From: an uncultured Eudoraea sp.
Lineage (GTDB): Bacteria > Bacteroidota > Bacteroidia > Flavobacteriales > Flavobacteriaceae
Direction of reading: 5' to 3'
NCBI GenBank assembly: GCA_905479615.1
Contig: CAJQNH010000004.1
Location: 1 to 18,829, forward strand
DNA length: 18,829 nt
Shown: positions 7,844 to 15,620 of the stretch, piece by piece
How the letters are laid out: each line of letters begins with the position of its first letter
How positions within the stretch are numbered: the first letter of the stretch is position 1
Translations under genes and position numbers: made by a program
Notes under the pieces: model-generated
Told to the model about the DNA's origin: nothing
Database searches by the model: none
What the model saw: only the letters and a program-made list of their open reading frames with translations

Positions 7844-10800
7844 TTGACCAAATCTTCATTGCAGCAACTGTATACACAGTCTCCTCAACTCAGGAAACTG
7901 CAGGATTTTATTGCCCAAAACCAGCCCAATGTTACTTTAAATGGCCTTAGCGGATCCTCTTTTTCTTTTGTGGCCTCCGCGATCTTTACTAAAACAGATC
8001 GGCCTTTTCTATTGGTTTTGAATGATAAAGAAGAAGCCGCATACGTACTTAACGATCTGGAGCAACTCATAGGTGAAAATGATGTGCTGTTCTATCCGGG
8101 AAGTTACAGAAGACCATACCAAATAGACGAAACTGATAATGCTAATGTATTGCTAAGGGCAGAAGTTTTGAACCGCATAAACTCCCGAAAAAAACCTGCG
8201 GTTATCATTACCTATCCTGACGCCCTTTTTGAAAAAGTAGTCACCAGAAAAGAACTGACTAAAAACACTCTGAAAATAAACACGTCTGATGCGCTTTCAT
8301 TAGACTTTCTGAACGAAGTCCTATTTGAGTATCATTTCAAACGGGTCGATTTTGTAACTGAGCCCGGTGAATTTTCTGTACGGGGTGGTATTCTGGATGT
8401 CTTTTCCTTTTCACATGATGAACCTTACAGAATAGAATTTTTTGGAGATGAAGTAGAGAGTATGCGGACTTTTGACGTAGAAACTCAATTATCTACCGAC
8501 AAGGTTAACAGGATTAGAATAATTCCCAATGTAGAAAATAAACACCTCAGTGAAAGTCGTGAAAGTTTCCTGAAATACATTAGTCCGGACACTGTCATAT
8601 TCCTTAAAAACCCGGAATTAACTTATAACAGGGTTGATCTGTTTTTTGAAAAAGCGCAAAAGGCATTTGGAGAACTTAATTCTGACATAAAACAATCGAA
8701 ACCAGAAGAATTGTTTACCAATTCCAACTTGCTTAAAGAGCAATTAACAAGTTTTACCTACGCTACTTTAGGTGGTTTTGATACGACACCAAATTCTGAG
8801 AGTATAGACTTTAATACGACACCTCAGCCTTCCTTCAACAAGAAATTTGATTTGCTTATCACAAATCTCAATGAGAACAACCGCCAGGGTTATGAAAATT
8901 ACATTTTCTGTTCCTCGGAAGTACAAACTAAAAGGTTCCATGACATCTTTGATGAAGTAGATGAAAATGTGCATTATAAAACCAAAGTATTTCCGTTATA
9001 TCAAGGCTTTATAGACCATGATCTGAAGGTTGCATGTTACACGGACCATCAAATTTTTGAACGCTATCACAAATTTCATTTGCGAAATGGTTATGCCAAA
9101 AAACAGGCCATTACTCTAAAAGATCTTAACAAATTAGAAATAGGCGACTATGTTACCCATATAGACCATGGGATAGGCAAATTTGGAGGGCTTCAAAAAA
9201 TTGACGTGGAAGGCAAAAAACAGGAGGCCATTAAATTAATGTATGGTGAGCGCGACATCCTTTATGTCAGTATTCATTCACTACACAAGATCTCAAAATA
9301 CAATGGAAAGGATGGAGCTGTCCCTAAAATTTACAAATTAGGATCTGCTGCCTGGAAAAAACTTAAGCAAAAGACCAAGTCGAGGGTAAAAAAAATAGCA
9401 TTTGATCTTATTAAAGTCTATGCCAAAAGAAGGCTGGATAAAGGGTTCCAATACGCACCAGACAGCTACTTGCAACTGGAACTGGAAGCTTCTTTTATTT
9501 ATGAGGACACCCCGGATCAAGGAACTGCTACAGCAGACATCAAAAAAGACATGGAAAGTGAAAGACCTATGGATAGGCTGGTTTGCGGCGATGTTGGATT
9601 TGGAAAAACAGAAGTTGCAATAAGGGCGGCATTCAAGGCGGCAGAAAATGGAAAACAAGTGGCGGTCCTGGTGCCTACCACTATCCTGGCCTTTCAACAC
9701 CACAGGACATTCTCTAAACGATTGAAAGAAATGCCGGTTAAAGTAGATTATCTTAACCGTTTTAGAACAGCAAAAGAGAAGCGCATAATCCTTGATGAAT
9801 TACAATCAGGCAAAATAGATATCATTATAGGCACACATCAATTAGCCAGCAAAAATGTTCAGTTTAAAGACCTGGGATTGCTCATAGTTGACGAAGAACA
9901 AAAATTCGGCGTTGCTGTAAAAGATAAATTAAAATCAATTAAAGAAAATGTAGATGTTCTTACGCTTACCGCTACTCCAATTCCAAGAACGCTGCAATTT
10001 AGTTTAATGGCAGCTAGGGATTTATCTGTGATAAACACACCACCACCAAACAGATACCCCATAGAAAGTCATGTGACACAATTTAGTGAAGAAATAATAC
10101 GTGATGCCATATCCTATGAAATTCAAAGGGGCGGGCAAATATTTTTTATTCACAACAGAATAGAAAACATTAAAGAAGTTGCCGGAATGATACAGCGGTT
10201 GGTGCCTGATGCAAAAGTAGGCATAGGCCATGGCCAAATGGAGGGCAGGAAACTGGAAACTTTGATGCTGGCATTTATGAATGGAGAATTTGATGTGTTG
10301 GTCTCTACTACCATTGTGGAAAGTGGTTTGGACGTAACAAATGCAAATACCATCTTTATAAATAATGCAAATAATTTTGGGTTAAGTGATCTGCATCAGA
10401 TGAGGGGACGTGTCGGCCGAAGTAATAAGAAGGCTTTTTGTTATTTCATTACACCTCCGTATGAGGTAATGACTCCCGATGCCAGAAAACGAATTCAGGC
10501 ACTGGAAGAGTATACCGCATTGGGAAGCGGTTTTAACATAGCAATGAAAGACCTTGAAATTCGGGGTGCGGGAGATCTGTTAGGAGGTGAACAAAGTGGT
10601 TTTATAAACGAGATTGGCTTTGAAACCTATCAGAAAATATTGTCTGAAGCTATTGATGAATTAAAAGAAAATGAATTCAAGGACCTTTATGAGGAAACTG
10701 AAGGAAAGGAAAAAGTATTTGTAAAAGAGACACAGTTAGATTCAGATTTTGAATTGCTATTCCCCGATGATTATATTAACAACACCACAGAACGATTAAA

Positions 10801-11203
10801 CCTTTACACCGAATTAAACACGCTTAAAACTGATGAAGAACTTCAAAAATTCGAGTCTCGCCTTATTGACAGATTTGGTTCGTATCCAACACAGGTTGAG
10901 GATTTGCTAAACTCGGTACGAATCAAGTGGATTGCCACAGGTATCGGATTGGAAAAAGTAGTTTTAAAAAAAGGAAAACTATTGGGGTACTTTATTTCAG
11001 ATCAGCAGTCTGCCTTTTTCCAAAGCCCGGAATTTTCAAAAGTCCTTTCCTATGCGCAACAGCATAATGAAACATGTAAGCTCAAAGAAAAACAAACCCG
11101 AAACGGGCTTAGGCTACTTTTAATTTTCGATCATATTAAATCTGTAAATAAAGCGCTGGAAGTACTTCAGCCATTGTCAAAAAAACAGAAGATAACTATT
11201 TAA
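7844..11203 (+). CDS. mfd: Transcription-repair coupling factor Mfd
   Basis: Mfd is a DNA translocase that pushes stalled RNA polymerase off damaged template and recruits UvrA for excision repair. The protein has about 1119 residues from this start (E. coli 1148). The N-terminal third has UvrB-homology features such as YPGSYRRPYQ, TEPGEFSVRGGI and YRIEFFGDEVE. The RNA-polymerase interacting domain begins near residue 430 (GDYVTHIDHGIGKF). The RecG-like motor has Walker A GDVGFGKT near 581, DEEQ near 682, TATPIPRTL, and RGRVGRS near 853; a TRCF C-terminal domain follows. The frame is open upstream to a stop at 7778, yet no ATG is present near the expected N-terminus. TTG at 7844 (TKSSLQQLY) is chosen because the earlier TTG at 7826 overlaps the -7 element. 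The gene ends inside a hairpin terminator. It stands 55 nt after pdeM, so the three repair genes may also be co-transcribed. Confidence 0.95.
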   Translation: MTKSSLQQLYTQSPQLRKLQDFIAQNQPNVTLNGLSGSSFSFVASAIFTKTDRPFLLVLNDKEEAAYVLNDLEQLIGENDVLFYPGSYRRPYQIDETDNANVLLRAEVLNRINSRKKPAVIITYPDALFEKVVTRKELTKNTLKINTSDALSLDFLNEVLFEYHFKRVDFVTEPGEFSVRGGILDVFSFSHDEPYRIEFFGDEVESMRTFDVETQLSTDKVNRIRIIPNVENKHLSESRESFLKYISPDTVIFLKNPELTYNRVDLFFEKAQKAFGELNSDIKQSKPEELFTNSNLLKEQLTSFTYATLGGFDTTPNSESIDFNTTPQPSFNKKFDLLITNLNENNRQGYENYIFCSSEVQTKRFHDIFDEVDENVHYKTKVFPLYQGFIDHDLKVACYTDHQIFERYHKFHLRNGYAKKQAITLKDLNKLEIGDYVTHIDHGIGKFGGLQKIDVEGKKQEAIKLMYGERDILYVSIHSLHKISKYNGKDGAVPKIYKLGSAAWKKLKQKTKSRVKKIAFDLIKVYAKRRLDKGFQYAPDSYLQLELEASFIYEDTPDQGTATADIKKDMESERPMDRLVCGDVGFGKTEVAIRAAFKAAENGKQVAVLVPTTILAFQHHRTFSKRLKEMPVKVDYLNRFRTAKEKRIILDELQSGKIDIIIGTHQLASKNVQFKDLGLLIVDEEQKFGVAVKDKLKSIKENVDVLTLTATPIPRTLQFSLMAARDLSVINTPPPNRYPIESHVTQFSEEIIRDAISYEIQRGGQIFFIHNRIENIKEVAGMIQRLVPDAKVGIGHGQMEGRKLETLMLAFMNGEFDVLVSTTIVESGLDVTNANTIFINNANNFGLSDLHQMRGRVGRSNKKAFCYFITPPYEVMTPDARKRIQALEEYTALGSGFNIAMKDLEIRGAGDLLGGEQSGFINEIGFETYQKILSEAIDELKENEFKDLYEETEGKEKVFVKETQLDSDFELLFPDDYINNTTERLNLYTELNTLKTDEELQKFESRLIDRFGSYPTQVEDLLNSVRIKWIATGIGLEKVVLKKGKLLGYFISDQQSAFFQSPEFSKVLSYAQQHNETCKLKEKQTRNGLRLLLIFDHIKSVNKALEVLQPLSKKQKITI

Positions 11204-11218
11204 TAGATTTCTGTTTTT
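11181..11218 (+). terminator. Rho-independent-type terminator at the end of mfd
   Basis: A perfect 10-bp inverted repeat pairs AAAAACAGAA (11181-11190) with TTCTGTTTTT (11209-11218). The loop can itself pair CTATT with AATAG around a single T. The mfd stop codon (11201-11203) lies inside the loop region, and the 3' arm ends in five T. The stem is AT-rich, so strength is uncertain. Confidence 0.5.
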
Positions 11219-11306
11219 CACTTCAAAAACGTTTAGTTCAATTCCCCGAAGATTTTTATCTTAAAATCTCTTACCCCATTTTATTTTTTTGAATATGAAA
11301 AACTAC

Positions 11307-11339
11307 TTGCGTTAGCTTAACGGTATTTCATTATCTTTA
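11307..11339 (+). promoter_or_regulatory. Putative promoter upstream of the oxidoreductase gene
   Basis: TTG at 11307-11309 is followed after 22 nt by TATCTTTA (11332-11339), which differs from TAnnTTTG only in the last base. Transcription would begin near 11345, about 10 nt before the small ORF at 11354 and about 127 nt before the oxidoreductase ATG. Upstream, at 11250-11269, is a 7-bp AT-rich inverted repeat (AGATTTT/AAAATCT). Confidence 0.3.
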
Positions 11340-11353
11340 TCTGATCAGATACC

Positions 11354-11479
11354 ATGCAGGTAATAAACATCTGTTCATGCCAATCCGGACGGTTTAAAAA
11401 CCTACCTGCAGGCGTAAGGGAAAATGTTTGTTTTAATGAAATTCTGACGGTACAACTATTAACTAAGAATCATGAGTAA
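11354..11479 (+). CDS. Possible 41-residue small ORF overlapping the oxidoreductase start
   Basis: An ATG at 11354 opens a 41-codon frame ending in TAA at 11477-11479, which overlaps the first eight bases of the oxidoreductase gene (ATGAGTAA). The peptide begins MQVINICSCQSG, has three Cys, and has no membrane segment or recognised domain. It could be a leader peptide coupled to translation of the next gene, or a chance frame. There is no Shine-Dalgarno sequence, but these are weak in this phylum. The only support is position: a promoter-like element just upstream and the stop/start overlap. Confidence 0.2.
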   Translation: MQVINICSCQSGRFKNLPAGVRENVCFNEILTVQLLTKNHE

Positions 11480-12935
11480 ACAAAAAAAAACCTATTCAAC
11501 ATCCAGAAGATCATTTATTAAAAAAGGAGCTGTTGCTTCCTCAATTTTTATTGTACCCAGACATGTACTTGGTGGTATTGGATTTACTGCCCCCAGTGAT
11601 CAGCTAAATTTGGCAGCAATCGGTGCCGGTGGAAAAGGAAAAAGTGATATTCTGAATGCAACCGTTAATGGACGTGAAAGAGTAGTTGCACTTTGCGATG
11701 TAGATTTCTCAGGATCTGCTTCAGCTTCTGTTGAAAAATTTCCTAAAGCAAAATTATATGAGGATTTCAGGGTGATGCTGGATAAGGAAAAAGATATTGA
11801 TGCTGTTACCATTTCCACACCGGATCATCTTCATGGCCCGGCCGCCGCATTTGCCATGGAAAGAGGCAAACATGTGTATGTTCAAAAACCATTAACCCAT
11901 AATATCCGGGAAGCGCGAATGCTTACCGAGATGGCAAGAAAAAATAAAATTGTAAGTCAGATGGGTAACCAGGGAGGATCCAACCCGCTTTTAGGAATGG
12001 TTCAAAAGTGGGTAGACTCTGATGTGCTTGGACAAATTTCAAAGGTGCAGGTTTGGACAAATCGTCCCGTATGGCCACAAGGTTATGCCATGCCGGAACC
12101 CGATGAAAACTTAAAGCCCAAAGATTTAAATTGGGACCTATGGCTGGGACCTGCCGAATACAGAGCCTACACCCCGAATTTGCATCCCTTTAATTGGAGG
12201 GGTTGGTGGGACTATGGGACCGGAGCGCTAGGGGATGTGGGTTGCCATCTAATCGATATCCCTTTCAGGACCCTGGGACTTAAATATCCTACGGATGCAG
12301 AATGCAGTGCCGGGACAGTTTACTCTCAAATGTGGAACGCCGATTATCACCCGGAAGGTTGTCCTCCATCTTCATTTATAACTCTACATTTTGAGGAGAC
12401 AGAAAAAAGTAAATCGCCAATTGAACTGACCTGGAGCGACGGCGGGATAAGACCGTCGCATCCGGAAATAATTCCTGCAGATAGTGATATTGGAGGTCCG
12501 GGAAGCTATAATGGTGTGCTTATAATAGGAGAAAACGGTATTATCTCTACTAATATAAATGATAGTTCTCCATTAACGCCTAAACTCTATCTAAATGATG
12601 GAACCACAGATTTTGGCCCTGAATCAGAAGAGAATGAGGAGCCTGAATACGGCCATCAGCGCAAATGGGTAGATGCTTGTAAAGCCGGTTTTAATAGCAC
12701 TGAACACCTGGCCCTGACTTCTTCTTTTGATTATGCCGGTCCAATGACAGAGACCGTCTTAATGGGTAATCTTGCCATTCGCAGCTATATGCTGAGAAAA
12801 GAGAACAGTGAAGGGAAAATGGAATTTTTTGCGCGTAAAAAGTTATTATGGGATGGAGAAAACATGAAAATAACTAACCTTGAAAAGGCAAACCAATTTG
12901 TAGGAAGGACCTATAGACAAGGCTGGGAAATGTAA
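11472..12935 (+). CDS. Gfo/Idh/MocA-family oxidoreductase with Tat signal
   Basis: This is a 487-residue NAD(P)-dependent oxidoreductase of the Gfo/Idh/MocA family, which acts mainly on sugars and their derivatives. The N-terminus has a twin-arginine signal, SRRSFIKKG (residues 11-19), followed by a hydrophobic stretch to about 35, so export of the folded protein is predicted. The dinucleotide loop is GAGGKG (51-56); the conserved KP of the family's EKP motif is present as VQKPL (K139, P140), and the second catalytic segment GDVGCHLID has D255 and H259. The C-terminal half contains an aromatic-rich substrate region (NWRGWWDYG, 241-249). Similar Tat-bearing members are frequent in Bacteroidota and Planctomycetota; a glycosidase activity using NAD as cofactor is known for some relatives, but the substrate here is unknown. 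No sugar transporter or SusCD pair is adjacent. A 123-nt gap separates it from the serine hydrolase. Confidence 0.9.
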   Translation: MSKQKKTYSTSRRSFIKKGAVASSIFIVPRHVLGGIGFTAPSDQLNLAAIGAGGKGKSDILNATVNGRERVVALCDVDFSGSASASVEKFPKAKLYEDFRVMLDKEKDIDAVTISTPDHLHGPAAAFAMERGKHVYVQKPLTHNIREARMLTEMARKNKIVSQMGNQGGSNPLLGMVQKWVDSDVLGQISKVQVWTNRPVWPQGYAMPEPDENLKPKDLNWDLWLGPAEYRAYTPNLHPFNWRGWWDYGTGALGDVGCHLIDIPFRTLGLKYPTDAECSAGTVYSQMWNADYHPEGCPPSSFITLHFEETEKSKSPIELTWSDGGIRPSHPEIIPADSDIGGPGSYNGVLIIGENGIISTNINDSSPLTPKLYLNDGTTDFGPESEENEEPEYGHQRKWVDACKAGFNSTEHLALTSSFDYAGPMTETVLMGNLAIRSYMLRKENSEGKMEFFARKKLLWDGENMKITNLEKANQFVGRTYRQGWEM

Positions 12936-13058
12936 GAATGTCTCCTTTATATCCGCCATAGATTTGTTGCTAAAAATCTACTGGCCGAATATGAATTTAT
13001 AGATGATAGAATCGAATCACGATATGGTTTACCCTTTGTAAACAAAAATGAATCAATA
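12936..13058 (+). other. Intergenic region between oxidoreductase and serine hydrolase genes
   Basis: It contains TAGATTTG (12959-12966), an exact -7 consensus match without a visible -33 TTG, about 93 nt before the hydrolase ATG. The same bases form the left arm of a 7-bp inverted repeat, TAGATTT/AAATCTA (12959-12965 and 12974-12980), with no T-run after it. It could be a promoter for the hydrolase or merely AT-rich spacer; neither reading is strong. Confidence 0.3.
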
Positions 13059-14345
13059 ATGAATAGATTAAAGATTTTTATTGCAGGTTTCCTGCTAATT
13101 GGTATTGCGTGTAAAGAATCTAAAAACGCTCCTGACGAATCTGAAAATGCTCCAGTTGTAATTGATGAATTGGTTGTTCAAAGAATTGACTCTACACTAA
13201 AAAGTTTTGTTGATTCCGGGAATATCGCCGGGGTTTCCGCACTCATCTATGAAAAAGACAAGGAAGTGTATTACAATGCCTTCGGCTATGCCGATCGTGA
13301 GGCGAAAAAACCCATGGCCCGCAATACTATTGTACAGATATATTCAATGACAAAACCAATAACCGGAACAGCCCTTATGACCTTGTATGATGACGGCGCC
13401 TTTGAGTTAGACGACCCCATTTCCAAATACGCACCGGAATTTGCGAACATAAAAGTCTATGAGGGTGAAGATGCTTCGGGTAATCCGGTTCTGACTGACC
13501 CGAATCGTTCCATGACTATCCGCGACCTTACCCGGCATACTGCGGGATTTGGAAGAAACGCCGACATTCCCGGTTTGGGAAAACTGATAAAGGAAGCCGA
13601 TGCATTAAACAGGAACAATACCCTGGTAGAAATGGCGCAAAAAATGGGTGAAACACCACTATATTTTCATCCGGGTGAACAATGGGAATATGGCCCGTGT
13701 GTAGATGTTCAGGCCTTTTTGGTTGAACGGATTTCCGGGAAGCCATATGGCGAATATGTAAGGGAAAATGTTCTGGATCCACTAGCGATGAAAGAGACGC
13801 GTTATTATGTGCCTGAAAATGACCGTGATCGCTTTTCAGCCATGTATTTACAAAATGACAACGGCGTACTCAACCAACTACCCGATGAGGAAGCAAAATC
13901 CGATTATTTTAATCATTGGCCTTTAACCCGTGGCGGATCTGGTCTTACCTCAACACTAGACAATTATATGCGATTTGCCCGCATGATGATGCATGAAGGA
14001 ACATTAGATTCTGTAGTCATTTTAAAACCTGAAACTGTCAAATTAATGTCCACCAACCATTTGGCAGATAGTGTTGAAATGCGATCCTTTCTACCAAGCA
14101 AGGGCCAGGTAGGATTTGGTATTGATTTTGCGGTGCGATTGCGCCCTCCTGTATCTAAGGAAGAAAACAATGGCGTAGTAGGTGAATTTTTTTGGGATGG
14201 CGCTGCGAGTACACTATTCTGGATAGATCCAGTAAATGAACTTACAGCCGTCTTATTTGTTCAGTTATTTCCTTATGACCAAATAGGTCTGCATAAAAGT
14301 TTCCGGGATGCTGTATATGGTCCCTTAAAGGCTGATCCAAATTAA
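13059..14345 (+). CDS. Beta-lactamase-family serine hydrolase, probable lipoprotein
   Basis: This 428-residue protein belongs to the class C beta-lactamase / penicillin-binding-protein-like serine hydrolase family (Pfam Beta-lactamase), whose members include esterases, D-aminopeptidases and transglycosylases. The nucleophile motif is SMTK (96-99), with Ser96 and Lys99. The second motif position holds Tyr211 in WEYGPCVD, giving Y-G-P where beta-lactamases have Y-x-N. The third box is likely WDGAAST (379-385). The N-terminus (MNRLKIFIAGFLLIGIAC) looks like a lipoprotein signal with Cys18; Gly at -3 rather than Leu makes the lipobox slightly weak. The residues after the Cys (KESK) do not give an obvious surface-export tag. 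The true substrate is unknown and resistance to beta-lactams should not be inferred. The gene ends 15 nt from the convergent ACT-domain gene. Confidence 0.88.
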   Translation: MNRLKIFIAGFLLIGIACKESKNAPDESENAPVVIDELVVQRIDSTLKSFVDSGNIAGVSALIYEKDKEVYYNAFGYADREAKKPMARNTIVQIYSMTKPITGTALMTLYDDGAFELDDPISKYAPEFANIKVYEGEDASGNPVLTDPNRSMTIRDLTRHTAGFGRNADIPGLGKLIKEADALNRNNTLVEMAQKMGETPLYFHPGEQWEYGPCVDVQAFLVERISGKPYGEYVRENVLDPLAMKETRYYVPENDRDRFSAMYLQNDNGVLNQLPDEEAKSDYFNHWPLTRGGSGLTSTLDNYMRFARMMMHEGTLDSVVILKPETVKLMSTNHLADSVEMRSFLPSKGQVGFGIDFAVRLRPPVSKEENNGVVGEFFWDGAASTLFWIDPVNELTAVLFVQLFPYDQIGLHKSFRDAVYGPLKADPN

Positions 14346-14360
14346 CTTAATGTAGCAGCT

Positions 14361-15020
14361 TTACAAAGATTTTAAATCCTTTATAGTTTTGAATGCAATA
14401 TCTACCTGTTCATCATTTACAATGATAGTGAACTCATTGGTTGTAGAAATAACTTCGTACAGGACGATACCCTCCCAAGCCAATCGCTGAAAAATGAAAT
14501 AGTAAATCCCCGGAACAGAAACATTCTCTGCCGGGAGTTTTACAGTAATGGAAGACAGGTTTTCTGCTTTTTGTGTACACTTTTCTTCCTTAAACAACTC
14601 TTCTATTATGCTATCCAAACTATTACTTACCACTATATTGAGCTCATTTACTCCTCTTGAAGAAGTGTAAAAGACATCTTTATTTTTATTCACCTCTTCC
14701 AGGAGTTCAGTTTGGTTTTCTAAAATGGAATCGGATACCAGAAAAGTAAAATCTGTTAGTGATGAGCGTACTGTAATTTCACCAATATTTTTTAAGACTT
14801 TTATTATTTTGTGGGTCGCTCTGAATTCAAGATCATCAGACAAACGCTTAAGTGCCATAACTATAGCCCCATTGCGTATATCTTTCCCCAATTCTTCCTG
14901 AATTTCTGGTTTGATAAGTCGCGATAGAGAAGTCAGGTTAATAATTCCCTGGGCTAGAGCACTTTGTAAAAATGGTTTCTTTTTGATGTAATGTTCTACA
15001 ACAGACGAGATTGTTTTCAT
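14361..15020 (-). CDS. Stand-alone ACT-domain protein, aspartokinase-like regulatory type
   Basis: This 219-residue protein has no kinase signature. The N-terminal 70 residues are helical and suggest a small helix-turn-helix-like unit (INLTSLSRLIKPEIQEELG, 27-45). The remainder looks like two ACT-type repeats: one at about 78-150 (EITVRSSLTDFTFLV) and one at about 153-219 (SSITVKLPAENVSVPGIYYF, then TTNEFTIIV). The second resembles the C-terminal ACT unit of aspartate kinases, and databases often label such proteins as aspartate kinase, which would be wrong for this one. It may sense an amino acid and act on a partner protein or on gene expression; that is inference. It follows yraN by 51 nt on the same strand, so co-transcription is likely. 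Moderate confidence in ACT content, low in role. Confidence 0.65.
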   Translation of the reverse strand: MKTISSVVEHYIKKKPFLQSALAQGIINLTSLSRLIKPEIQEELGKDIRNGAIVMALKRLSDDLEFRATHKIIKVLKNIGEITVRSSLTDFTFLVSDSILENQTELLEEVNKNKDVFYTSSRGVNELNIVVSNSLDSIIEELFKEEKCTQKAENLSSITVKLPAENVSVPGIYYFIFQRLAWEGIVLYEVISTTNEFTIIVNDEQVDIAFKTIKDLKSL

Positions 15021-15071
15021 ATCTTAAGAATTGGCTCGAAAATAACATAATGTTATAAATAAAACAAATTT

Positions 15072-15431
15072 TTAAAAATGATAGAAAGCATCCTCCAGGT
15101 GCTCTATAAGAAATTTGTCCTTTTTTTTAAGGATAGTAATGATATCAAACCTTACCTCCCTCTCAATTTCATTTATGTTTATATAATAATCAGCAGCAGT
15201 TACCAGCAAGCCTATTTTCTTTTTGCTTACCGTTTCAGCAATATTTTCAAAATATACAGAGCTTCTCGACTTCACTTCAATTATTGCTATTGTATTACCC
15301 TTTTGAGCAATAATGTCAATTTCAGCTTTTAAATAGCGGTAATTGCGACATAGAATAAGGTAACCTTTGTTTACTAAATAAGCTGTGGCTATTTCTTCAC
15401 CTTCCTTGCCAAATTCATTATGCACCCCCAT
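15072..15431 (-). CDS. YraN family (UPF0102) endonuclease-like protein
   Basis: This 119-residue cytoplasmic protein has the UPF0102/YraN fold, related to PD-(D/E)xK and archaeal Holliday-junction nucleases. The N-terminal GKEGEEIATAYL helix (8-19) and the nuclease-like core AEIDII (36-41, with Glu37 and Asp39) followed by IEVKSR (51-56, with Glu52 and Lys54) are all present, so the catalytic set is complete. Length matches the family (about 115-130). Activity of the bacterial family is poorly characterised. It is the first gene of a two-gene minus-strand unit with the ACT-domain protein. Confidence 0.9.
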   Translation of the reverse strand: MGVHNEFGKEGEEIATAYLVNKGYLILCRNYRYLKAEIDIIAQKGNTIAIIEVKSRSSVYFENIAETVSKKKIGLLVTAADYYININEIEREVRFDIITILKKKDKFLIEHLEDAFYHF

Positions 15432-15538
15432 AAAATTTTCAATTTCCTAAAAAATGTTGCAGTTGGTCGAAAACATTGGCAATTCATCCTCAATTTAAAC
15501 AAGAAGATTGTAATTTCATTGCAGAATATCGAAAATAC

Positions 15539-15567
15539 TTGGATCACAATACTATCCATTAAGTTTA
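15539..15567 (+). promoter_or_regulatory. Putative promoter of the DUF1800-DUF1501 operon
   Basis: TTG (15539-15541), an 18-nt spacer and TAAGTTTA (15560-15567) match the Bacteroidota promoter pattern with one mismatch in the last base. Transcription would start near 15573, about 48 nt before the DUF1800 ATG. A six-codon ORF (15594-15614) lies in that leader and is probably meaningless. Confidence 0.3.
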
Positions 15568-15620
15568 AGCGTTAAGAATTTGCCCCTAAACACATGAACG
15601 TTCTTAAAGCCTAAAAAACT

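Noticed and set aside
9338..9703. 121-codon open frame on the minus strand inside mfd
   Set aside because: It lies fully opposite the conserved RecG-like motor region of mfd, its translation resembles no family I know, and coding pressure is clearly on the plus strand.
12959..12980. Inverted repeat TAGATTT/AAATCTA as a terminator after the oxidoreductase gene
   Set aside because: Stem has only one GC pair, loop is 8 nt and no T-run follows; listed only within the intergenic entry.
13528..13782. 84-codon minus-strand frame inside the serine hydrolase gene
   Set aside because: Shadow of a conserved coding region; no recognisable motif.
15078..15332. 84-codon plus-strand frame opposite yraN
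   Set aside because: Antisense to a well-conserved gene; Phe/Tyr/Ile-rich translation reflects the AT-rich complement and not a membrane protein.
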